This document shows positions 1 through 9,953 of a stretch of 64,000 bases of DNA, one piece after another. The position numbers were made by a program, and so were the translations under genes. The notes under the pieces are model-generated. The model was given only the letters and a program-made list of their open reading frames with translations, was not told the DNA's origin and searched no databases. Origin of the DNA: Bacteroidia bacterium (lineage in GTDB: Bacteria; Bacteroidota; Bacteroidia; Cytophagales; JAAEPT01); the NCBI GenBank assembly GCA_030431525.1, contig JAUIJC010000007.1, forward strand, positions 1-64,000, read 5' to 3'. Positions within the stretch are counted from its first letter, which is position 1. The number at the start of each line of letters is the position of its first letter.

Positions 1-3
1 CAA

Positions 4-119
4 GGCAATGGCGGTATTTGCGTGGGTGTTCCACCTCTTCCCATCCCGAACAGAGAAGTTAAGCCCCACAGCGCCGATGGTACTGCAGTAACATGTGGGA
101 GAGTAGGACGCCGCCAACC
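4..119 (+). rRNA. rrf: 5S ribosomal RNA
   Basis: The sequence has the conserved bacterial 5S core: the CCGAACAGAGAAGTTAAGC loop region, GCGCCGATGGTA, and GAGAGTAGGACG near the 3' end. TGGCGG at 9-14 pairs with CCGCCA at 111-116 as helix I. Aligned by eye to the E. coli 5S, the gene covers about positions 4-119. The exact 5' end is uncertain because only 6 bp of helix I are clear. The rest of the rRNA operon (23S, 16S) must lie before position 1. Confidence 0.9.
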
Positions 120-128
120 CTAATACAG

Positions 129-162
129 ACCCTCTTGGATTAAGTTCCAAGAGGGTTTTTTT
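129..162 (+). terminator. rho-independent terminator of the rRNA operon
   Basis: ACCCTCTTGGA (129-139) pairs perfectly with TCCAAGAGGGT (146-156) across a 6-nt loop and is followed by a run of seven T. It ends the rRNA transcript just after the 5S gene. Confidence 0.92.
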
Positions 163-243
163 GTGGTCTTTTTGGTGATTTTTTGTGAATGGTGTAAGCT
201 CGAAATATCGTTTTTAGTCGTGAAGAGTGGTTTATGCGGGGAC

Positions 244-266
244 TTTCCTCCTTTTTTGGGAGGAAA
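244..266. other. small hairpin in the rrn-rpsL spacer
   Basis: TTTCCTCC (244-251) pairs with GGAGGAAA (259-266). No T-run follows on the plus strand, so it is unlikely to be a plus-strand terminator. It lies upstream of the rpsL promoter. Nothing else was seen in the 163-311 spacer. Confidence 0.4.
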
Positions 267-311
267 AATTTACTGAATTGAGTTGAGGTATCTTTTTCTT
301 TATCGCCACGT

Positions 312-342
312 TTTGTATAGCGAAATGCTTTCCGTAAATTTG
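312..342 (+). promoter_or_regulatory. rpsL (str operon) promoter, Bacteroidota type
   Basis: TTTG at 312-315, a 19-nt spacer, then TAAATTTG at 335-342. This is an exact match to the -33/-7 consensus (TTTG, TAnnTTTG) used by the primary sigma factor of Bacteroidota. The start codon of rpsL follows 34 nt later, leaving a leader of roughly 30 nt. Confidence 0.85.
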
Positions 343-376
343 CAGACTTAATTCCGATTACTATAAAATAGGAATA

Positions 377-751
377 ATGCCAACTATTCAGCAGCTAGTA
401 AGAAAGGGTAGACAGGCGCAGATTTCAAAGTCGAAATCTCCTGCCTTGGATTCCTGCCCGCAGCGAAGAGGGGTATGTACACGTGTGTACACTACCACGC
501 CAAAGAAACCTAACTCTGCCATGAGGAAGGTTGCTCGTGTGCGCTTGACAAACGGCAAGGAAGTGAACGCTTACATTCCAGGTGAGGGTCACAACTTGCA
601 AGAGCACAGCATCGTGTTGATTCGCGGTGGACGAGTAAAAGACCTTCCAGGTGTTCGTTATCACATCGTACGTGGTGCGTTGGATACAGCAGGTGTAGAA
701 GGAAGAACACAGCGTCGTTCTAAGTACGGTGCTAAACGACCAAAGAAGTAA
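377..751 (+). CDS. rpsL: 30S ribosomal protein S12
   Basis: S12 sits at the decoding centre of the 30S subunit and controls accuracy. The 124-residue length is the family norm. The signature [19 protein letters not shown] starts at residue 39. Lys43 and Lys88, where streptomycin-resistance substitutions occur, are both the sensitive-type lysine. VKDLPGVRY follows, with the usual Asp at 89. It is the first gene of the str operon, directly downstream of a consensus promoter, and rpsG starts 10 nt after its stop. Confidence 0.98.
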   Translation: MPTIQQLVRKGRQAQISKSKSPALDSCPQRRGVCTRVYTTTPKKPNSAMRKVARVRLTNGKEVNAYIPGEGHNLQEHSIVLIRGGRVKDLPGVRYHIVRGALDTAGVEGRTQRRSKYGAKRPKK

Positions 752-761
752 TTAAGCAGAG

Positions 762-1229
762 ATGAGAAAGGCAAAACCTAAGAAGAGGTACGTACTACCT
801 GATCCTAAGTTTAAGGACGTACAGGTGACAAAGTTTGTCAACAACTTGATGATTGACGGCAAGAAGTCGCTTGCATATGGTATTTTCTACGATGCCCTTG
901 CAGTTGTAGAAGAGAAGACCGGGGAGAACGGCTTGGAGGTTTGGAAAAAAGCGTTGAACAATGTGATGCCGGGCGTAGAAGTTCGCAGCCGTCGCGTTGG
1001 TGGTGCTACTTTCCAAGTACCTACCGAAGTCCGTCCAGAGCGTAAAGTCTCCTTGGGTATGAAGTGGATGATCAAGTACGCACGTTTGCGTCATGAAAAG
1101 TCGATGAAAGATCGCTTGTCCGCTGAAATCATTGCTGCGTCCAAGGGTGAAGGTGCCACTGTGAAGAAGAAGGACGATACCCACCGTATGGCTGAAGCCA
1201 ACAAAGCGTTCGCGCACTTTAGATTCTAA
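762..1229 (+). CDS. rpsG: 30S ribosomal protein S7
   Basis: S7 nucleates assembly of the 30S head and contacts the E-site tRNA. The 155-residue product has the family start [17 protein letters not shown], the [10 protein letters not shown] segment and the [17 protein letters not shown] beta-hairpin that reaches the exit site. It is the second gene of the str operon, between rpsL and fusA. fusA begins 5 nt after its stop, so the three genes are almost certainly co-transcribed and translationally coupled. Confidence 0.98.
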   Translation: MRKAKPKKRYVLPDPKFKDVQVTKFVNNLMIDGKKSLAYGIFYDALAVVEEKTGENGLEVWKKALNNVMPGVEVRSRRVGGATFQVPTEVRPERKVSLGMKWMIKYARLRHEKSMKDRLSAEIIAASKGEGATVKKKDDTHRMAEANKAFAHFRF

Positions 1230-1234
1230 TTCAC

Positions 1235-3376
1235 ATGGCTAAGATTGATCTTAAACACACTCGAAATATCGGCATCATGGCTCACATTGATGCTGGTAAG
1301 ACGACGACTACCGAGCGTATCCTCTTTTATACCGGTCTGACACACAAGATTGGTGAGGTGCACGACGGTGGTGCTACCATGGACTGGATGGAGCAGGAGC
1401 AGGAGCGTGGTATCACGATTACCTCTGCTGCAACAACTACAGCCTGGAAATACCCAACTGAGCAGGGTAAGCCAACTCCAGCGACTGAAGAGTTCAAGGT
1501 AAATATTATTGATACTCCAGGGCACGTTGACTTTACTGTAGAGGTAGAGCGTTCACTTCGTGTTCTTGACGGTGCTGTTGCCTTGTTCTGTGCCGTATCT
1601 GGTGTAGAACCACAGTCTGAGACTGTGTGGCGTCAGGCTGATAAATATAAAGTTCCTCGCATCTGTTTTGTTAACAAAATGGACCGCGCAGGTGCTGACT
1701 TCTTCAATGCCGTAAATGACATTAAAGAGAAGTTGGGTGCTAACCCAGTTCCTTTGCAGATTCCAATCGGTGCTGAAGAGAACTTCCGTGGTGTTGTTGA
1801 CCTTATCACTAACCAAGCAATTGTTTGGAATGAGGAGGATATGGGTATGACCTACGAGGTTATCGATATCCCTGAGGATATGGTTGACGAGGTTGCTACT
1901 TATCGTGAGCAACTTGTTGAGGCTGTAGCGTCTTATGACGATGCGTTGATGGAGAAGTTCTTCGACGATCCAGACTCAATCACTAAGGAGGAAATGCACG
2001 CTGCTATTCGTAGTGCTGTAATGGACATGTCCATGTCTCCAGTGATGTGTGGTTCTGCCTTCAAGAACAAAGGTGTTCAGGCTTTGCTTGATGCTGTTTG
2101 TGAGTTCTTGCCATCTCCTTTGGATATGCCTGAGATCGATGGTACTAATCCAGAGACTGGTGAGCCTGAGGTTCGTATGGCTGATGTGAATGAGCCTTTC
2201 TCAGCGTTGGCATTTAAAATTGCAACTGACCCATTTGTTGGTCGTCTTTGCTTTATCCGTGCCTACTCTGGTGTTTTGGAGGCTGGTTCTTACGTTCTTA
2301 ATAACAGGACTGGTAAGAAGGAGCGTATCTCTCGTTTGATGCAGATGCACTCTAACAAGCAGAACCCAATCGACAAGGTTGAGGCTGGTGATATCTGTGC
2401 TGCTGTTGGTTTTAAGGATATCAAAACTGGTGACTCCCTCACTGATCTCAAGAGCCCAATCGTCTTGGAATCAATGGAGTTCCCTGAGCCTGTAATCGGA
2501 TACGCTATCGAGCCTAAGAAACAGGCCGATGTGGATAAGATGGGTATGGCTATCGCTAAGCTTGTTGAGGAAGATCCTACCTTGCGTGTGAATACTGATG
2601 AGGAAACTGGTCAGACTATTCTTCGTGGTATGGGTGAGCTTCACTTGGAAATCATCATTGACCGTTTGGTTCGTGAGTTCAAGGTGGAAATCAACCAGGG
2701 TGCTCCACAGGTTGCTTACAAGGAGTGCTTGACTTCTAATACTGAGCACCGTGAGACTTATAAGAAGCAGTCAGGTGGTCGCGGTAAATTCGCGGACATC
2801 AGCTTCGAGATCGGTCCACGCGATGATGCTGAAGAAGGTCAAGAGCCAAAAGAGGGTCTTCAATTTGTGGATGAAATTAAAGGTGGTGTGATTCCTAAGG
2901 AATTCATTCCTTCCATCCAGAAAGGTTTCGAAACTGCGATGAAGAACGGTGTTTTGGCCGGCTTCCCAATCGATTCCATGAAGGTTCGTCTTTTCCACGG
3001 ATCTTTCCACGATGTTGACTCGGATAACCTTTCCTTTGAGGTTGCGGCTATTCAGGGCTTCAAGCACTCTGCTAAACAAGCTGGTGCTCAGTTGCTCGAG
3101 CCTATCATGAAAGTTGAGGTTGTTACTCCTGAAGACTACATGGGTAGTGTGACGGGTGACTTGAACAAACGTCGTGGTATCATGCAGGGAATGGATGCGA
3201 AAGGTGGTGCTCAAATCATCAAGGCGCATGTACCTTTGTCTGAGCTGTTCGGTTATGTAACCGATCTTCGTACGCTCACTTCTGGTCGTGCTTCTGCTTC
3301 GCTTACCTTCTCTCACTATGACAAACTGCCAAACAACTTGGCGGAGGAAGTTATCGCCAAGCAACAAGGCAAATAA
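1235..3376 (+). CDS. fusA: elongation factor G
   Basis: EF-G is the GTPase that drives ribosomal translocation and, with RRF, ribosome recycling. At 713 residues it has the expected length. The G1 P-loop AHIDAGKT is at residues 16-23. G2 is in [12 protein letters not shown]3 is DTPGH, G4 is NKMD and G5 is CGSAF. The domain IV tip and the C-terminal [18 protein letters not shown] segment are intact. It closes the rpsL-rpsG-fusA trio, and rpsJ follows after 19 nt. No elongation factor Tu gene is present in the window. Confidence 0.98.
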   Translation: MAKIDLKHTRNIGIMAHIDAGKTTTTERILFYTGLTHKIGEVHDGGATMDWMEQEQERGITITSAATTTAWKYPTEQGKPTPATEEFKVNIIDTPGHVDFTVEVERSLRVLDGAVALFCAVSGVEPQSETVWRQADKYKVPRICFVNKMDRAGADFFNAVNDIKEKLGANPVPLQIPIGAEENFRGVVDLITNQAIVWNEEDMGMTYEVIDIPEDMVDEVATYREQLVEAVASYDDALMEKFFDDPDSITKEEMHAAIRSAVMDMSMSPVMCGSAFKNKGVQALLDAVCEFLPSPLDMPEIDGTNPETGEPEVRMADVNEPFSALAFKIATDPFVGRLCFIRAYSGVLEAGSYVLNNRTGKKERISRLMQMHSNKQNPIDKVEAGDICAAVGFKDIKTGDSLTDLKSPIVLESMEFPEPVIGYAIEPKKQADVDKMGMAIAKLVEEDPTLRVNTDEETGQTILRGMGELHLEIIIDRLVREFKVEINQGAPQVAYKECLTSNTEHRETYKKQSGGRGKFADISFEIGPRDDAEEGQEPKEGLQFVDEIKGGVIPKEFIPSIQKGFETAMKNGVLAGFPIDSMKVRLFHGSFHDVDSDNLSFEVAAIQGFKHSAKQAGAQLLEPIMKVEVVTPEDYMGSVTGDLNKRRGIMQGMDAKGGAQIIKAHVPLSELFGYVTDLRTLTSGRASASLTFSHYDKLPNNLAEEVIAKQQGK

Positions 3377-3395
3377 GTAGAAAGGAAGAAGCGTT

Positions 3396-3701
3396 ATGAA
3401 TCAGAAAATTCGCATCAAACTCAAGTCATACGACCATAACTTGGTTGACAAGTCTTGTGAGAAAATTGTTAAGGCAGTGAAGCAAACTGGAGCCGTAGTT
3501 AGCGGTCCAATTCCATTGCCAACAAACAAGGAGAAGTTCACTGTTCTTCGTTCACCACACGTGAACAAGGAATCTCGTGAGCAGTTCCAGCTTTGTACAT
3601 ATAAGCGTTTGGTTGACATTCACTCTTCAAGTGCTCGCACTGTCGATGCCTTGATGAAGTTGGAACTTCCAAGCGGCGTTGAGGTAGAGATCAAAGTTTG
3701 A
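3396..3701 (+). CDS. rpsJ: 30S ribosomal protein S10
   Basis: S10 is a 30S head protein and, as NusE, a partner in antitermination complexes. The 101-residue product has the typical start [24 protein letters not shown] and the S10 loop signature [13 protein letters not shown]. In many bacteria it leads the S10 operon with rplC. Here it is attached to the str operon, and a strong terminator plus a fresh promoter separate it from rplC. Confidence 0.97.
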   Translation: MNQKIRIKLKSYDHNLVDKSCEKIVKAVKQTGAVVSGPIPLPTNKEKFTVLRSPHVNKESREQFQLCTYKRLVDIHSSSARTVDALMKLELPSGVEVEIKV

Positions 3702-3720
3702 TCATTCCCTCTTTGAGAAA

Positions 3721-3754
3721 AAAAGGACCAGTCGAAAGGCTGGTCCTTTTTTTT
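3721..3754 (+). terminator. terminator between rpsJ and rplC
   Basis: AAAAGGACCAG (3721-3731) pairs perfectly with CTGGTCCTTTT (3740-3750) over an 8-nt loop and is followed by T residues to 3754. It begins 20 nt after the rpsJ stop and should end str-operon transcription there. Confidence 0.9.
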
Positions 3755-3856
3755 GCGTTTGCATCAAGGGGAATAGAGGTTCATTCTTTTTGAGAGGGAA
3801 GGAATCTACTCCTGAGGGCTTAGGGCTTAGTCTCTGAAAAACAAACATCAAACAAG

Positions 3857-3887
3857 TTTGTTACCTCTGGAAAAAAATCTATCTTTG
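3857..3887 (+). promoter_or_regulatory. rplC (S10 operon) promoter
   Basis: TTTG at 3857-3860, 19 nt, then TATCTTTG at 3880-3887: an exact match in sequence and spacing to the Bacteroidota promoter. It lies 103 nt downstream of the rpsJ terminator and about 60 nt upstream of rplC, so the large ribosomal operon starts its own transcript here. Confidence 0.85.
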
Positions 3888-3949
3888 CATTCTCTTTGGA
3901 GTAATGGAGGGTGAAATGTATTCATACATTCACAGTAAACAAATGTAAG

Positions 3950-4570
3950 ATGCCTGGTTTGATTGGGAAAAAGATCGGAATGACCAGTGTCATCACGGAA
4001 GATGGACGCAACTTAGCGTGTACGCTTGTTGAAGTTGGTCCATGTCCCGTTACGCAGGTAAGGACACTGGAAAAGGATGGCTATGAGGCTGTTCAACTTG
4101 GATTCGGAGAAAAGAAGGAAAAGAACGTTCCTGCTGCTCTGAAGAAGCACTTCGAAAAGGCTGGAGTGCAAAACTGCGCCAAGTTAGTTGAGTTCAAAGA
4201 ATTTGAACAGGAGTTGAAAGCTGGCGATGTGCTGAAAGTCAATGATATCTTCGTGGAAGGTGATTTTATTGACGTTGTTGGTACATCAAAAGGTAAAGGC
4301 TTCCAGGGTGTTGTAAAACGTCACGGTTTCGGTGGTGTTGGACAAGCTACCCACGGTCAGCACAACCGTTTGCGTGCGCCAGGTGCTATTGGTGCTTGTG
4401 CTACGCCGTCTCGCGTATTCAAAGGATTGCGCATGGCTGGCCAAACTGGTGGTGAGCGTGTGAAGGTTCAAAACCTTCAAGTGCTTAAAGTGCTTGAGGA
4501 TAAGAACGTTTTGGTGGTGAGCGGATCTATTCCTGGAGCTAAAAATTCAACCGTAATCGTAGAGAAGTAA
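3950..4570 (+). CDS. rplC: 50S ribosomal protein L3
   Basis: L3 is an early assembly protein of the 50S subunit with an extension reaching the peptidyl-transferase centre. The 206-residue product starts [15 protein letters not shown], the family N-terminus. An in-frame GTG at 3911 would add 13 residues with no family counterpart, so the ATG at 3950 is preferred. The loop around [19 protein letters not shown] carries the methylatable Gln of the family. It is the first gene of the S10-spc-alpha run after the promoter at 3857-3887, and rplD begins 1 nt after its stop. Confidence 0.97.
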   Translation: MPGLIGKKIGMTSVITEDGRNLACTLVEVGPCPVTQVRTLEKDGYEAVQLGFGEKKEKNVPAALKKHFEKAGVQNCAKLVEFKEFEQELKAGDVLKVNDIFVEGDFIDVVGTSKGKGFQGVVKRHGFGGVGQATHGQHNRLRAPGAIGACATPSRVFKGLRMAGQTGGERVKVQNLQVLKVLEDKNVLVVSGSIPGAKNSTVIVEK

Positions 4571-4571
4571 G

Positions 4572-5198
4572 ATGAAAGTTGCTGTTTTAGATAAGCTCGG
4601 GAAGGAAACAGGCCGTGAGGTCGAGCTTCCAGCAGAGGTGTTTGGTGTTGAGCCAAACGATCATGCGATTTACCTCGATGTTAAACAGTATTTGGCAAAT
4701 CAGCGTCAGGGTACTCATAAATCGAAAGAGAAATCTGAGATTACTGGGTCTACTCGCAAGTTGAAGCGTCAAAAGGGTACTGGTACTGCTCGTGCGGGTA
4801 GCATCAAGTCTCCTGTTTTCCGTGGAGGAGGTCGTGTATTTGGTCCACAACCGCGTGATTATTCCTTCAAATTGAACAAGAAGGTGAAGCGTTTAGCTCG
4901 TAAGTCTGCTCTCGCTTATAAAGTGAAGGACGGGGACTTAGCTGTTCTCGAGGCTACAAGCTTTGCTGCTCCTAAGACAAAAGAGTTTGCTTCTTTGTTG
5001 AGCGGATTGTCTTTGGCTGGTTCCAAAACACTTTTCGTGTTGGCTGCTGAGGATAAGAACTTCTATTTGTCTGGTCGCAACTTGCCTAAGAACAAGATTG
5101 TGACTGCCGATCAATTGAACACATACGACGTGTTGAACGCCGAAAAGTTGGTGTTGGTTGAAGGTGCGGTTGACAAAATCAAAGAAATTTTAGCCTGA
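4572..5198 (+). CDS. rplD: 50S ribosomal protein L4
   Basis: L4 lines the peptide exit tunnel. The 208-residue product contains the conserved tunnel-loop segment KLKRQKGTGTARAGSIKSP and the GGGRVFGPQPRDYS motif. The gene overlaps nothing and lies 1 nt after rplC and 7 nt before rplW, typical of tight coupling. In gammaproteobacteria L4 represses the S10 operon. Whether it does so here cannot be told from the short rplC leader. Confidence 0.97.
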   Translation: MKVAVLDKLGKETGREVELPAEVFGVEPNDHAIYLDVKQYLANQRQGTHKSKEKSEITGSTRKLKRQKGTGTARAGSIKSPVFRGGGRVFGPQPRDYSFKLNKKVKRLARKSALAYKVKDGDLAVLEATSFAAPKTKEFASLLSGLSLAGSKTLFVLAAEDKNFYLSGRNLPKNKIVTADQLNTYDVLNAEKLVLVEGAVDKIKEILA

Positions 5199-5205
5199 GA
5201 AGGAC

Positions 5206-5493
5206 ATGAACGTACTGATTAAGCCCCTGATTACGGAAAAGGTGGCGGCTTTGGCCGACGAAGGGAAATACGGATTTATCGTAGACAGGAGGGCCAATAA
5301 GCTTCAAATTAAAGCGGCTGTTGAAGAAATGTACGGTGTTACAGTAACCAATGTGAATACTATGGTTGCTATCGGTAAGCCAAAGAATCGCTACACTCGT
5401 GGCGGAATGGTTTCCGGACGTACTTCCACTTACAAGAAAGCCATCGTGAAGTTGGCTGACGGTGAGGTGTTGGATTTCTACAGCGGCATTTAA
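5206..5493 (+). CDS. rplW: 50S ribosomal protein L23
   Basis: L23 sits at the exit-tunnel mouth and docks SRP and trigger factor. The product is 95 residues, with the family core PLITEKVAALADEGKYGFIVDRRANK at the N-terminus and the YGVTVTNVNTM strand. Order and spacing (rplD 7 nt upstream, rplB 12 nt downstream) fit the standard S10 operon. Confidence 0.96.
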   Translation: MNVLIKPLITEKVAALADEGKYGFIVDRRANKLQIKAAVEEMYGVTVTNVNTMVAIGKPKNRYTRGGMVSGRTSTYKKAIVKLADGEVLDFYSGI

Positions 5494-5505
5494 AGAGTTT
5501 GAACG

Positions 5506-6330
5506 ATGGCAGTTAAGAAATTAAGACCTATAACTCCAGGTCAACGTCATAGGGTAGCCCCAGTGTTTGACGAGCTGACAGCTTCAGCTCCTGAGAAATC
5601 GCTCTTGGCCCCTATTAAAAAATCCGGTGGTCGTAACAACCAAGGCCGGATGACTACCCGCAACATCGGTGGTGGTCACAAGAAGCGTTACCGTGTAATT
5701 GACTTCAAGCGCGACAAGCAAGGTGTTCCTGCGTTGGTGAAGACGATCGAGTATGATCCGAACCGTAGCGCACGCATCGCTCTTCTTTTCTACAAAGACG
5801 GAGAGAAGCGTTACATCATTGCTCCTGAAGGTTTGGAAGTTGGTCAAGAGTTGCTTTCTGGTGAGGGAATCGCTCCTGAGCTTGGTAACGCTCTTCCAAT
5901 GTCAGACATTCCATTGGGTACTATCGTTCACAACATTGAGCTTCGCCCAACTAAGGGTGGTGTATTGGCACGTAGTGCTGGTGCTTATGCTCAGTTGGTG
6001 GCTCGTGAAGGCAAGTATGTAACCATCAAGCTCCCTTCTGGTGAGATGCGTATGGTATTGGCAGCTTGTTATGCAACTATTGGAACTGTTTCCAATGGTG
6101 ACCACATGAACGTTAGGCTTGGTAAAGCTGGTCGTAATCGTTGGTTGGGTAACCGTCCTCGTACACGTGGTGTAGCTATGAACCCTGTCGATCACCCAAT
6201 GGGTGGTGGTGAAGGTAAGTCCTCTGGCGGTCACCCACGTTCACGCAATGGCCTCTTTGCTAAGGGTCAGAAGACACGTAAGCCTAACAAGTATTCCGAT
6301 AGGCTGATCATTGGAAAAAATAAAAAGTAA
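5506..6330 (+). CDS. rplB: 50S ribosomal protein L2
   Basis: L2 is needed for subunit association and peptidyl-transferase activity. The 274-residue product has the family features: the [21 protein letters not shown]-terminal region and the [17 protein letters not shown] motif, whose His corresponds to the catalytically important histidine of E. coli L2. The basic C-terminal tail [19 protein letters not shown] is intact. rpsS starts 4 nt after the stop. Confidence 0.98.
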   Translation: MAVKKLRPITPGQRHRVAPVFDELTASAPEKSLLAPIKKSGGRNNQGRMTTRNIGGGHKKRYRVIDFKRDKQGVPALVKTIEYDPNRSARIALLFYKDGEKRYIIAPEGLEVGQELLSGEGIAPELGNALPMSDIPLGTIVHNIELRPTKGGVLARSAGAYAQLVAREGKYVTIKLPSGEMRMVLAACYATIGTVSNGDHMNVRLGKAGRNRWLGNRPRTRGVAMNPVDHPMGGGEGKSSGGHPRSRNGLFAKGQKTRKPNKYSDRLIIGKNKK

Positions 6331-6334
6331 TTGA

Positions 6335-6613
6335 ATGGCACGTTCACTCAAAAAAGGGCCATATATCGACTTCCGTCTCGAGAAGAAAGTTGAGAAGCTT
6401 GAAGAGTCCGGAAAGAAAACGGTCATCAAAACGTGGTCTCGTCGTTCCATGATCTCTCCTGATTTCGTGGGTCACACTTTCGCAGTGCATAACGGGAATA
6501 AATTCATCCCTGTTTTTGTTACAGAGAACATGGTAGGCCACAAGCTCGGAGAATTCGCTCCTACGCGTAACTTCCGTGGTCACATTGCTAAGAAAGACAA
6601 AGGAAAAAGATAA
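6335..6613 (+). CDS. rpsS: 30S ribosomal protein S19
   Basis: S19 binds 16S rRNA in the 30S head with S13. The 92-residue product starts [12 protein letters not shown] and contains the signature [19 protein letters not shown] and [16 protein letters not shown]. It sits between rplB and rplV in standard order. Confidence 0.97.
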   Translation: MARSLKKGPYIDFRLEKKVEKLEESGKKTVIKTWSRRSMISPDFVGHTFAVHNGNKFIPVFVTENMVGHKLGEFAPTRNFRGHIAKKDKGKR

Positions 6614-6619
6614 GAGGAT

Positions 6620-6997
6620 ATGGAAGCTGTTGCAAAACTGAGGAACTGTAGTTCCTCCCCTCGCAAAATGAGGTTGGTAGCCGGCCTTATTCGCGGAGAA
6701 AGGGTTGAGAAAGCTCTTGCTCTTCTCAAATTCGAGGCAAAGCACGCCTCCGGTCCTCTTGAGAAACTTTTGTTGTCTGCAATTGCCAACTGGGAGGCCA
6801 AGAATGAGGGTGCCAGCGTTGAAACTGCTGACTTGTATGTCAAGTCTGTAGCTGTTGACGGTGGTCGCATGTTGAAGCGTATTCAGCCTGCTCCTCAAGG
6901 TCGTGCGCACCGCATTCGCAAGCGTTCTAACCATGTCACCTTGGTGGTCGATAGCCTCGCCGCTGGTGAAGAGAATGTTGAAGAAAAGGAGGCCTAA
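6620..6997 (+). CDS. rplV: 50S ribosomal protein L22
   Basis: L22 lines the exit tunnel with its beta-hairpin. The 125-residue product shows the [15 protein letters not shown] start, the [12 protein letters not shown] helix and the hairpin segment [19 protein letters not shown]. The acidic C-terminal tail (EENVEEKEA) extends a little past the minimal family length. rpsC starts 21 nt downstream. Confidence 0.96.
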   Translation: MEAVAKLRNCSSSPRKMRLVAGLIRGERVEKALALLKFEAKHASGPLEKLLLSAIANWEAKNEGASVETADLYVKSVAVDGGRMLKRIQPAPQGRAHRIRKRSNHVTLVVDSLAAGEENVEEKEA

Positions 6998-7018
6998 CCT
7001 TAGAAGATCTTAAAGGAA

Positions 7019-7744
7019 ATGGGACAAAAAGTTAATCCCGTAGGTTTTCGTCTCGGATACATCCGCGGTTGGGAATCTGCATGGTACGGAGGAAAGAACT
7101 TTGCCGATAAACTCGTAGAAGACGAGAAAATCAGGAAATACATTTACGCCCGTGTACCTAAGGGTGGTATTTCTAAGATTGTTATTGAGCGCACGCTTAA
7201 GCGTATTACATTGACTGTCCATACTGCCCGTCCAGGTGTTGTGATTGGTAAAGGTGGTGCTGAAGTTGATAAGCTTAAGGAAGAGCTCAAGAACCTTTCT
7301 GGCAAAGACGTTCAGATTAATATCTACGAAATCAAGCGTCCAGAGGTAGATGCCAAGTTGATTGGTGAATCTATCGCACAGCAGCTCAAAGCACGTATTT
7401 CTTATCGTCGTGCGATGAAGAAAGCTATCGGTGACGCAATGCGTAACCACGCTTGTAAAGGAATCAAGATCAAGGTTGGTGGTCGTTTGGGTGGTGCTGA
7501 AATCGCCCGTACCGAGCAATACAAGGAGGGTCGTATTCCTTTGCACACACTTCGTGCTGATATTGACTACGCAATTTCTGAGGCCGACACCGTATACGGT
7601 AAAATCGGTATCAAAGTGTGGGTCTTCAAAGGCGAAGTATACGGTAAGCGTGACCTTAGCTTGAATGCGGGTAAAGGCTCCAACGATAAGCGTGGTGGCG
7701 GTGGCCGTCGCTCTGGTGGAGGCGATCGTCGCAGAAGGAAGTAA
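7019..7744 (+). CDS. rpsC: 30S ribosomal protein S3
   Basis: S3 helps form the mRNA entry channel. The 241-residue product begins [18 protein letters not shown]. It has a KH domain with the [14 protein letters not shown] loop (residues about 74-88) and the C-terminal [30 protein letters not shown] signature. A Gly/Arg/Asp-rich tail of about 25 residues ends the protein. It lies between rplV and rplP. Confidence 0.97.
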   Translation: MGQKVNPVGFRLGYIRGWESAWYGGKNFADKLVEDEKIRKYIYARVPKGGISKIVIERTLKRITLTVHTARPGVVIGKGGAEVDKLKEELKNLSGKDVQINIYEIKRPEVDAKLIGESIAQQLKARISYRRAMKKAIGDAMRNHACKGIKIKVGGRLGGAEIARTEQYKEGRIPLHTLRADIDYAISEADTVYGKIGIKVWVFKGEVYGKRDLSLNAGKGSNDKRGGGGRRSGGGDRRRRK

Positions 7745-7775
7745 GCGCTGGTTTAACGAAAAATCTTGAGAAAAG

Positions 7776-8198
7776 ATGTTACAGCCTAAAAGAGTAAAAT
7801 TTAGGAAGAAGCAGAAGGGACGTGTGAAGGGCATCGCCCAGCGTGGTCACCAGCTTGCTTTCGGTACTTTCGGCATCAAGTCGCTTGAAGCCGGATGGAT
7901 CACTTCCCGTCAAATCGAGGCCGCTCGTGTCGCTGTGACCAGGGCCATGAAACGTGAAGGTCAGGTTTGGATTCGTATCTTCCCTGATAAGCCTATTACC
8001 AAGAAGCCTGCCGAGGTTCGGATGGGTAAAGGTAAAGGTGCCCCTGAATACTGGGTGGCAACTGTTCGTCCAGGGACTATCATGTTCGAGTCTGGTGGCG
8101 TAAACCAAGAGTTGGCTATGGAGTCTCTCCGTTTGGCTGCTCAGAAGTTGCCTGTGAAAACTAAATTCGTTGTTCGTAAGGACTACGTTGAAGCGTAA
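7776..8198 (+). CDS. rplP: 50S ribosomal protein L16
   Basis: L16 stabilises tRNA in the A site. The 140-residue product starts [16 protein letters not shown] and contains the family segments [45 protein letters not shown] and YWVATVRPG. It follows rpsC by 31 nt and precedes rpmC by 5 nt. Confidence 0.97.
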   Translation: MLQPKRVKFRKKQKGRVKGIAQRGHQLAFGTFGIKSLEAGWITSRQIEAARVAVTRAMKREGQVWIRIFPDKPITKKPAEVRMGKGKGAPEYWVATVRPGTIMFESGGVNQELAMESLRLAAQKLPVKTKFVVRKDYVEA

Positions 8199-8203
8199 GC
8201 ATT

Positions 8204-8410
8204 ATGAAAACTTCCGAAATTAAAGCTGAAATCAAGAAGCTGACAGCGGAGCAGTTGCAGGAAAGGATTTCTCAGGAGCAGTCCAGCTTGCAGCGCCTCC
8301 AGTTTGCTCATGCAGTGACTCCTTTGGATAACACGATGCAGCTTCGTCAGGCTAAACGCTTGATCGCTCGTCTGAGGACTGAGCTGGTTCAAAAGCAAAC
8401 CACCAAGTAA
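8204..8410 (+). CDS. rpmC: 50S ribosomal protein L29
   Basis: L29 is a small helical protein next to L23 at the tunnel exit. The 68-residue product has the [26 protein letters not shown] coiled segment and the [16 protein letters not shown] helix that define the family. It is encoded between rplP and rpsQ in standard order. Confidence 0.95.
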   Translation: MKTSEIKAEIKKLTAEQLQERISQEQSSLQRLQFAHAVTPLDNTMQLRQAKRLIARLRTELVQKQTTK

Positions 8411-8417
8411 GGGCAAG

Positions 8418-8675
8418 ATGGAAAAGAGGAACCTACGTAAAGAGAGAATTGGTCGTGTCGTTAGTGACAAGATGGAGAAGACCATTACCGTAGCGGTGGA
8501 AACTAAGAAGAAACACCCTATGTACGGTAAGTTCGTTTCCAAGACGACCAAATTCGCCGCTCATGACGATAAAAATGAAGCAGGTATCGGTGATACTGTT
8601 CGCATCATGGAGACTCGTCCGCTGAGTAAAAAGAAAAGATGGAGGCTGGTAGAAATCATTGAGAAAGCCAAGTAA
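8418..8675 (+). CDS. rpsQ: 30S ribosomal protein S17
   Basis: S17 is an early 16S-binding OB-fold protein. The 85-residue product starts with [24 protein letters not shown] and ends with [24 protein letters not shown], both family signatures. rplN begins 2 nt after its stop. Confidence 0.96.
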   Translation: MEKRNLRKERIGRVVSDKMEKTITVAVETKKKHPMYGKFVSKTTKFAAHDDKNEAGIGDTVRIMETRPLSKKKRWRLVEIIEKAK

Positions 8676-8677
8676 CC

Positions 8678-9046
8678 ATGATACAGCAGGAATCAAGGCT
8701 CAGTGTAGCCGATAACAGTGGGGCTAAGGAAGTGCTTTGCATCCGTGTGCTTGGAGGCACCAAACGCAGGTACGCTAGCATTGGCGACATCATCGTAGTA
8801 ACTGTGAAATCCGCTCTTTCTTCAAGCAACATGAAGAAGGGTACGGTTTCTAAGGCGGTGGTAGTTCGCACCAAGAAGGAAATTCGTCGTAAAGACGGTT
8901 CGTATATTCGCTTCTCCGATAACGCAGCCGTATTGCTCGGTAACAACAACGATCCTAAAGGTACTCGTATCTTTGGTCCTGTTGCCCGTGAGTTGCGTGA
9001 CAAAGGATTCATGAAAATTGTTTCATTAGCTCCAGAGGTTTTGTGA
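8678..9046 (+). CDS. rplN: 50S ribosomal protein L14
   Basis: L14 forms part of the intersubunit bridge. It is 122 residues, the canonical length. It starts [24 protein letters not shown] and contains [26 protein letters not shown] and [13 protein letters not shown]. The spacing of 2 nt to rpsQ and 1 nt to rplX indicates coupling. It opens the spc-type block. Confidence 0.98.
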   Translation: MIQQESRLSVADNSGAKEVLCIRVLGGTKRRYASIGDIIVVTVKSALSSSNMKKGTVSKAVVVRTKKEIRRKDGSYIRFSDNAAVLLGNNNDPKGTRIFGPVARELRDKGFMKIVSLAPEVL

Positions 9047-9047
9047 T

Positions 9048-9386
9048 ATGGCGAACAAGAAATTTCATGTACGCTCAGGCGATCAGGTGAAAGTCCTCGC
9101 TGGCGTAAACAAAGGAAAGATCGCCACAATCGAGCGTATGATTGTGGACAAGGAGCGCGCCGTCATCAGTGGTGAGGGCATCAAGCAATTGACAAAACAC
9201 GTTAAGCCAACGGCTAACAACCCAAAAGGAAGCATTGAGAAACTCAATCCTTCTGTTCACATCAGTAACTTGATGTTGGTTGATGCTAAGGGTGAAGCTA
9301 CTCGTGTAGGTCGTAAGCTTAACGACGCTGGAAAATTGCAGCGCTACTCGAAGAAAACAGGTGAATTTATCCCAGAATCGAAATAA
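9048..9386 (+). CDS. rplX: 50S ribosomal protein L24
   Basis: L24 is an assembly-initiator protein with a KOW motif, here SGDQVKVLAGVNKGKIATIERMI near the N-terminus. The 112-residue product also has the family GGxxxxE-like strand around KPTANNPKGSIEKLNPSVHISNLMLVD. It lies between rplN and rplE. Confidence 0.96.
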   Translation: MANKKFHVRSGDQVKVLAGVNKGKIATIERMIVDKERAVISGEGIKQLTKHVKPTANNPKGSIEKLNPSVHISNLMLVDAKGEATRVGRKLNDAGKLQRYSKKTGEFIPESK

Positions 9387-9389
9387 GTC

Positions 9390-9941
9390 ATGGCGAATCC
9401 TAGATTGAAAGGTAAATATCTGGAAGAAGTTGTGCCGGTTCTCAAGGAGAAATTCCAGTACAAGTCTTCCATGCAGGTGCCTAAGCTTTTGAAGGTTATC
9501 ATCAACCAAGGGCTTGGTCGCGCAGTAGCCGACAAAAAGGTAATTGACACTGCCCTTGAGGAGTTGGGTTTGATTACTGGACAGAAGGCAGTAGCTACTA
9601 TCGCTACAAAATCTGTATCTAACTTTAAGCTTCGTGAAGGCATGCCTATCGGAGCTAAAGTTACCTTGCGTGGCGAGCGCATGTATGAATTTGTTGATCG
9701 TTTGCTCAACATTTCCCTTCCTCGTGTACGTGACTTCCGTGGCGTAAGCGATAAAGGTTTTGATGGTCGCGGCAACTACACACTCGGTGTGAAGGAGCAG
9801 ATCATTTTCCCTGAAATCAGCATTGAAAAGGTGAAAACAATCACTGGTATGAACATCACTTTCGTAACTACTGCGGAAACTGATGAAGAGTGCTACGAGT
9901 TGTTGAAGGCCTTTGGAATGCCATACGCTAACAAAAAATAA
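9390..9941 (+). CDS. rplE: 50S ribosomal protein L5
   Basis: L5 binds 5S rRNA in the central protuberance. The 183-residue product contains [52 protein letters not shown] and [30 protein letters not shown], all family signatures. It starts 3 nt after rplX and is followed by rpsN. Confidence 0.97.
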   Translation: MANPRLKGKYLEEVVPVLKEKFQYKSSMQVPKLLKVIINQGLGRAVADKKVIDTALEELGLITGQKAVATIATKSVSNFKLREGMPIGAKVTLRGERMYEFVDRLLNISLPRVRDFRGVSDKGFDGRGNYTLGVKEQIIFPEISIEKVKTITGMNITFVTTAETDEECYELLKAFGMPYANKK

Positions 9942-9953
9942 TCTTCGGACGAT

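Noticed and set aside
3911-3949. Longer L3 start at a GTG
   Set aside because: The extra 13 residues do not match the L3 family, which begins [12 protein letters not shown].
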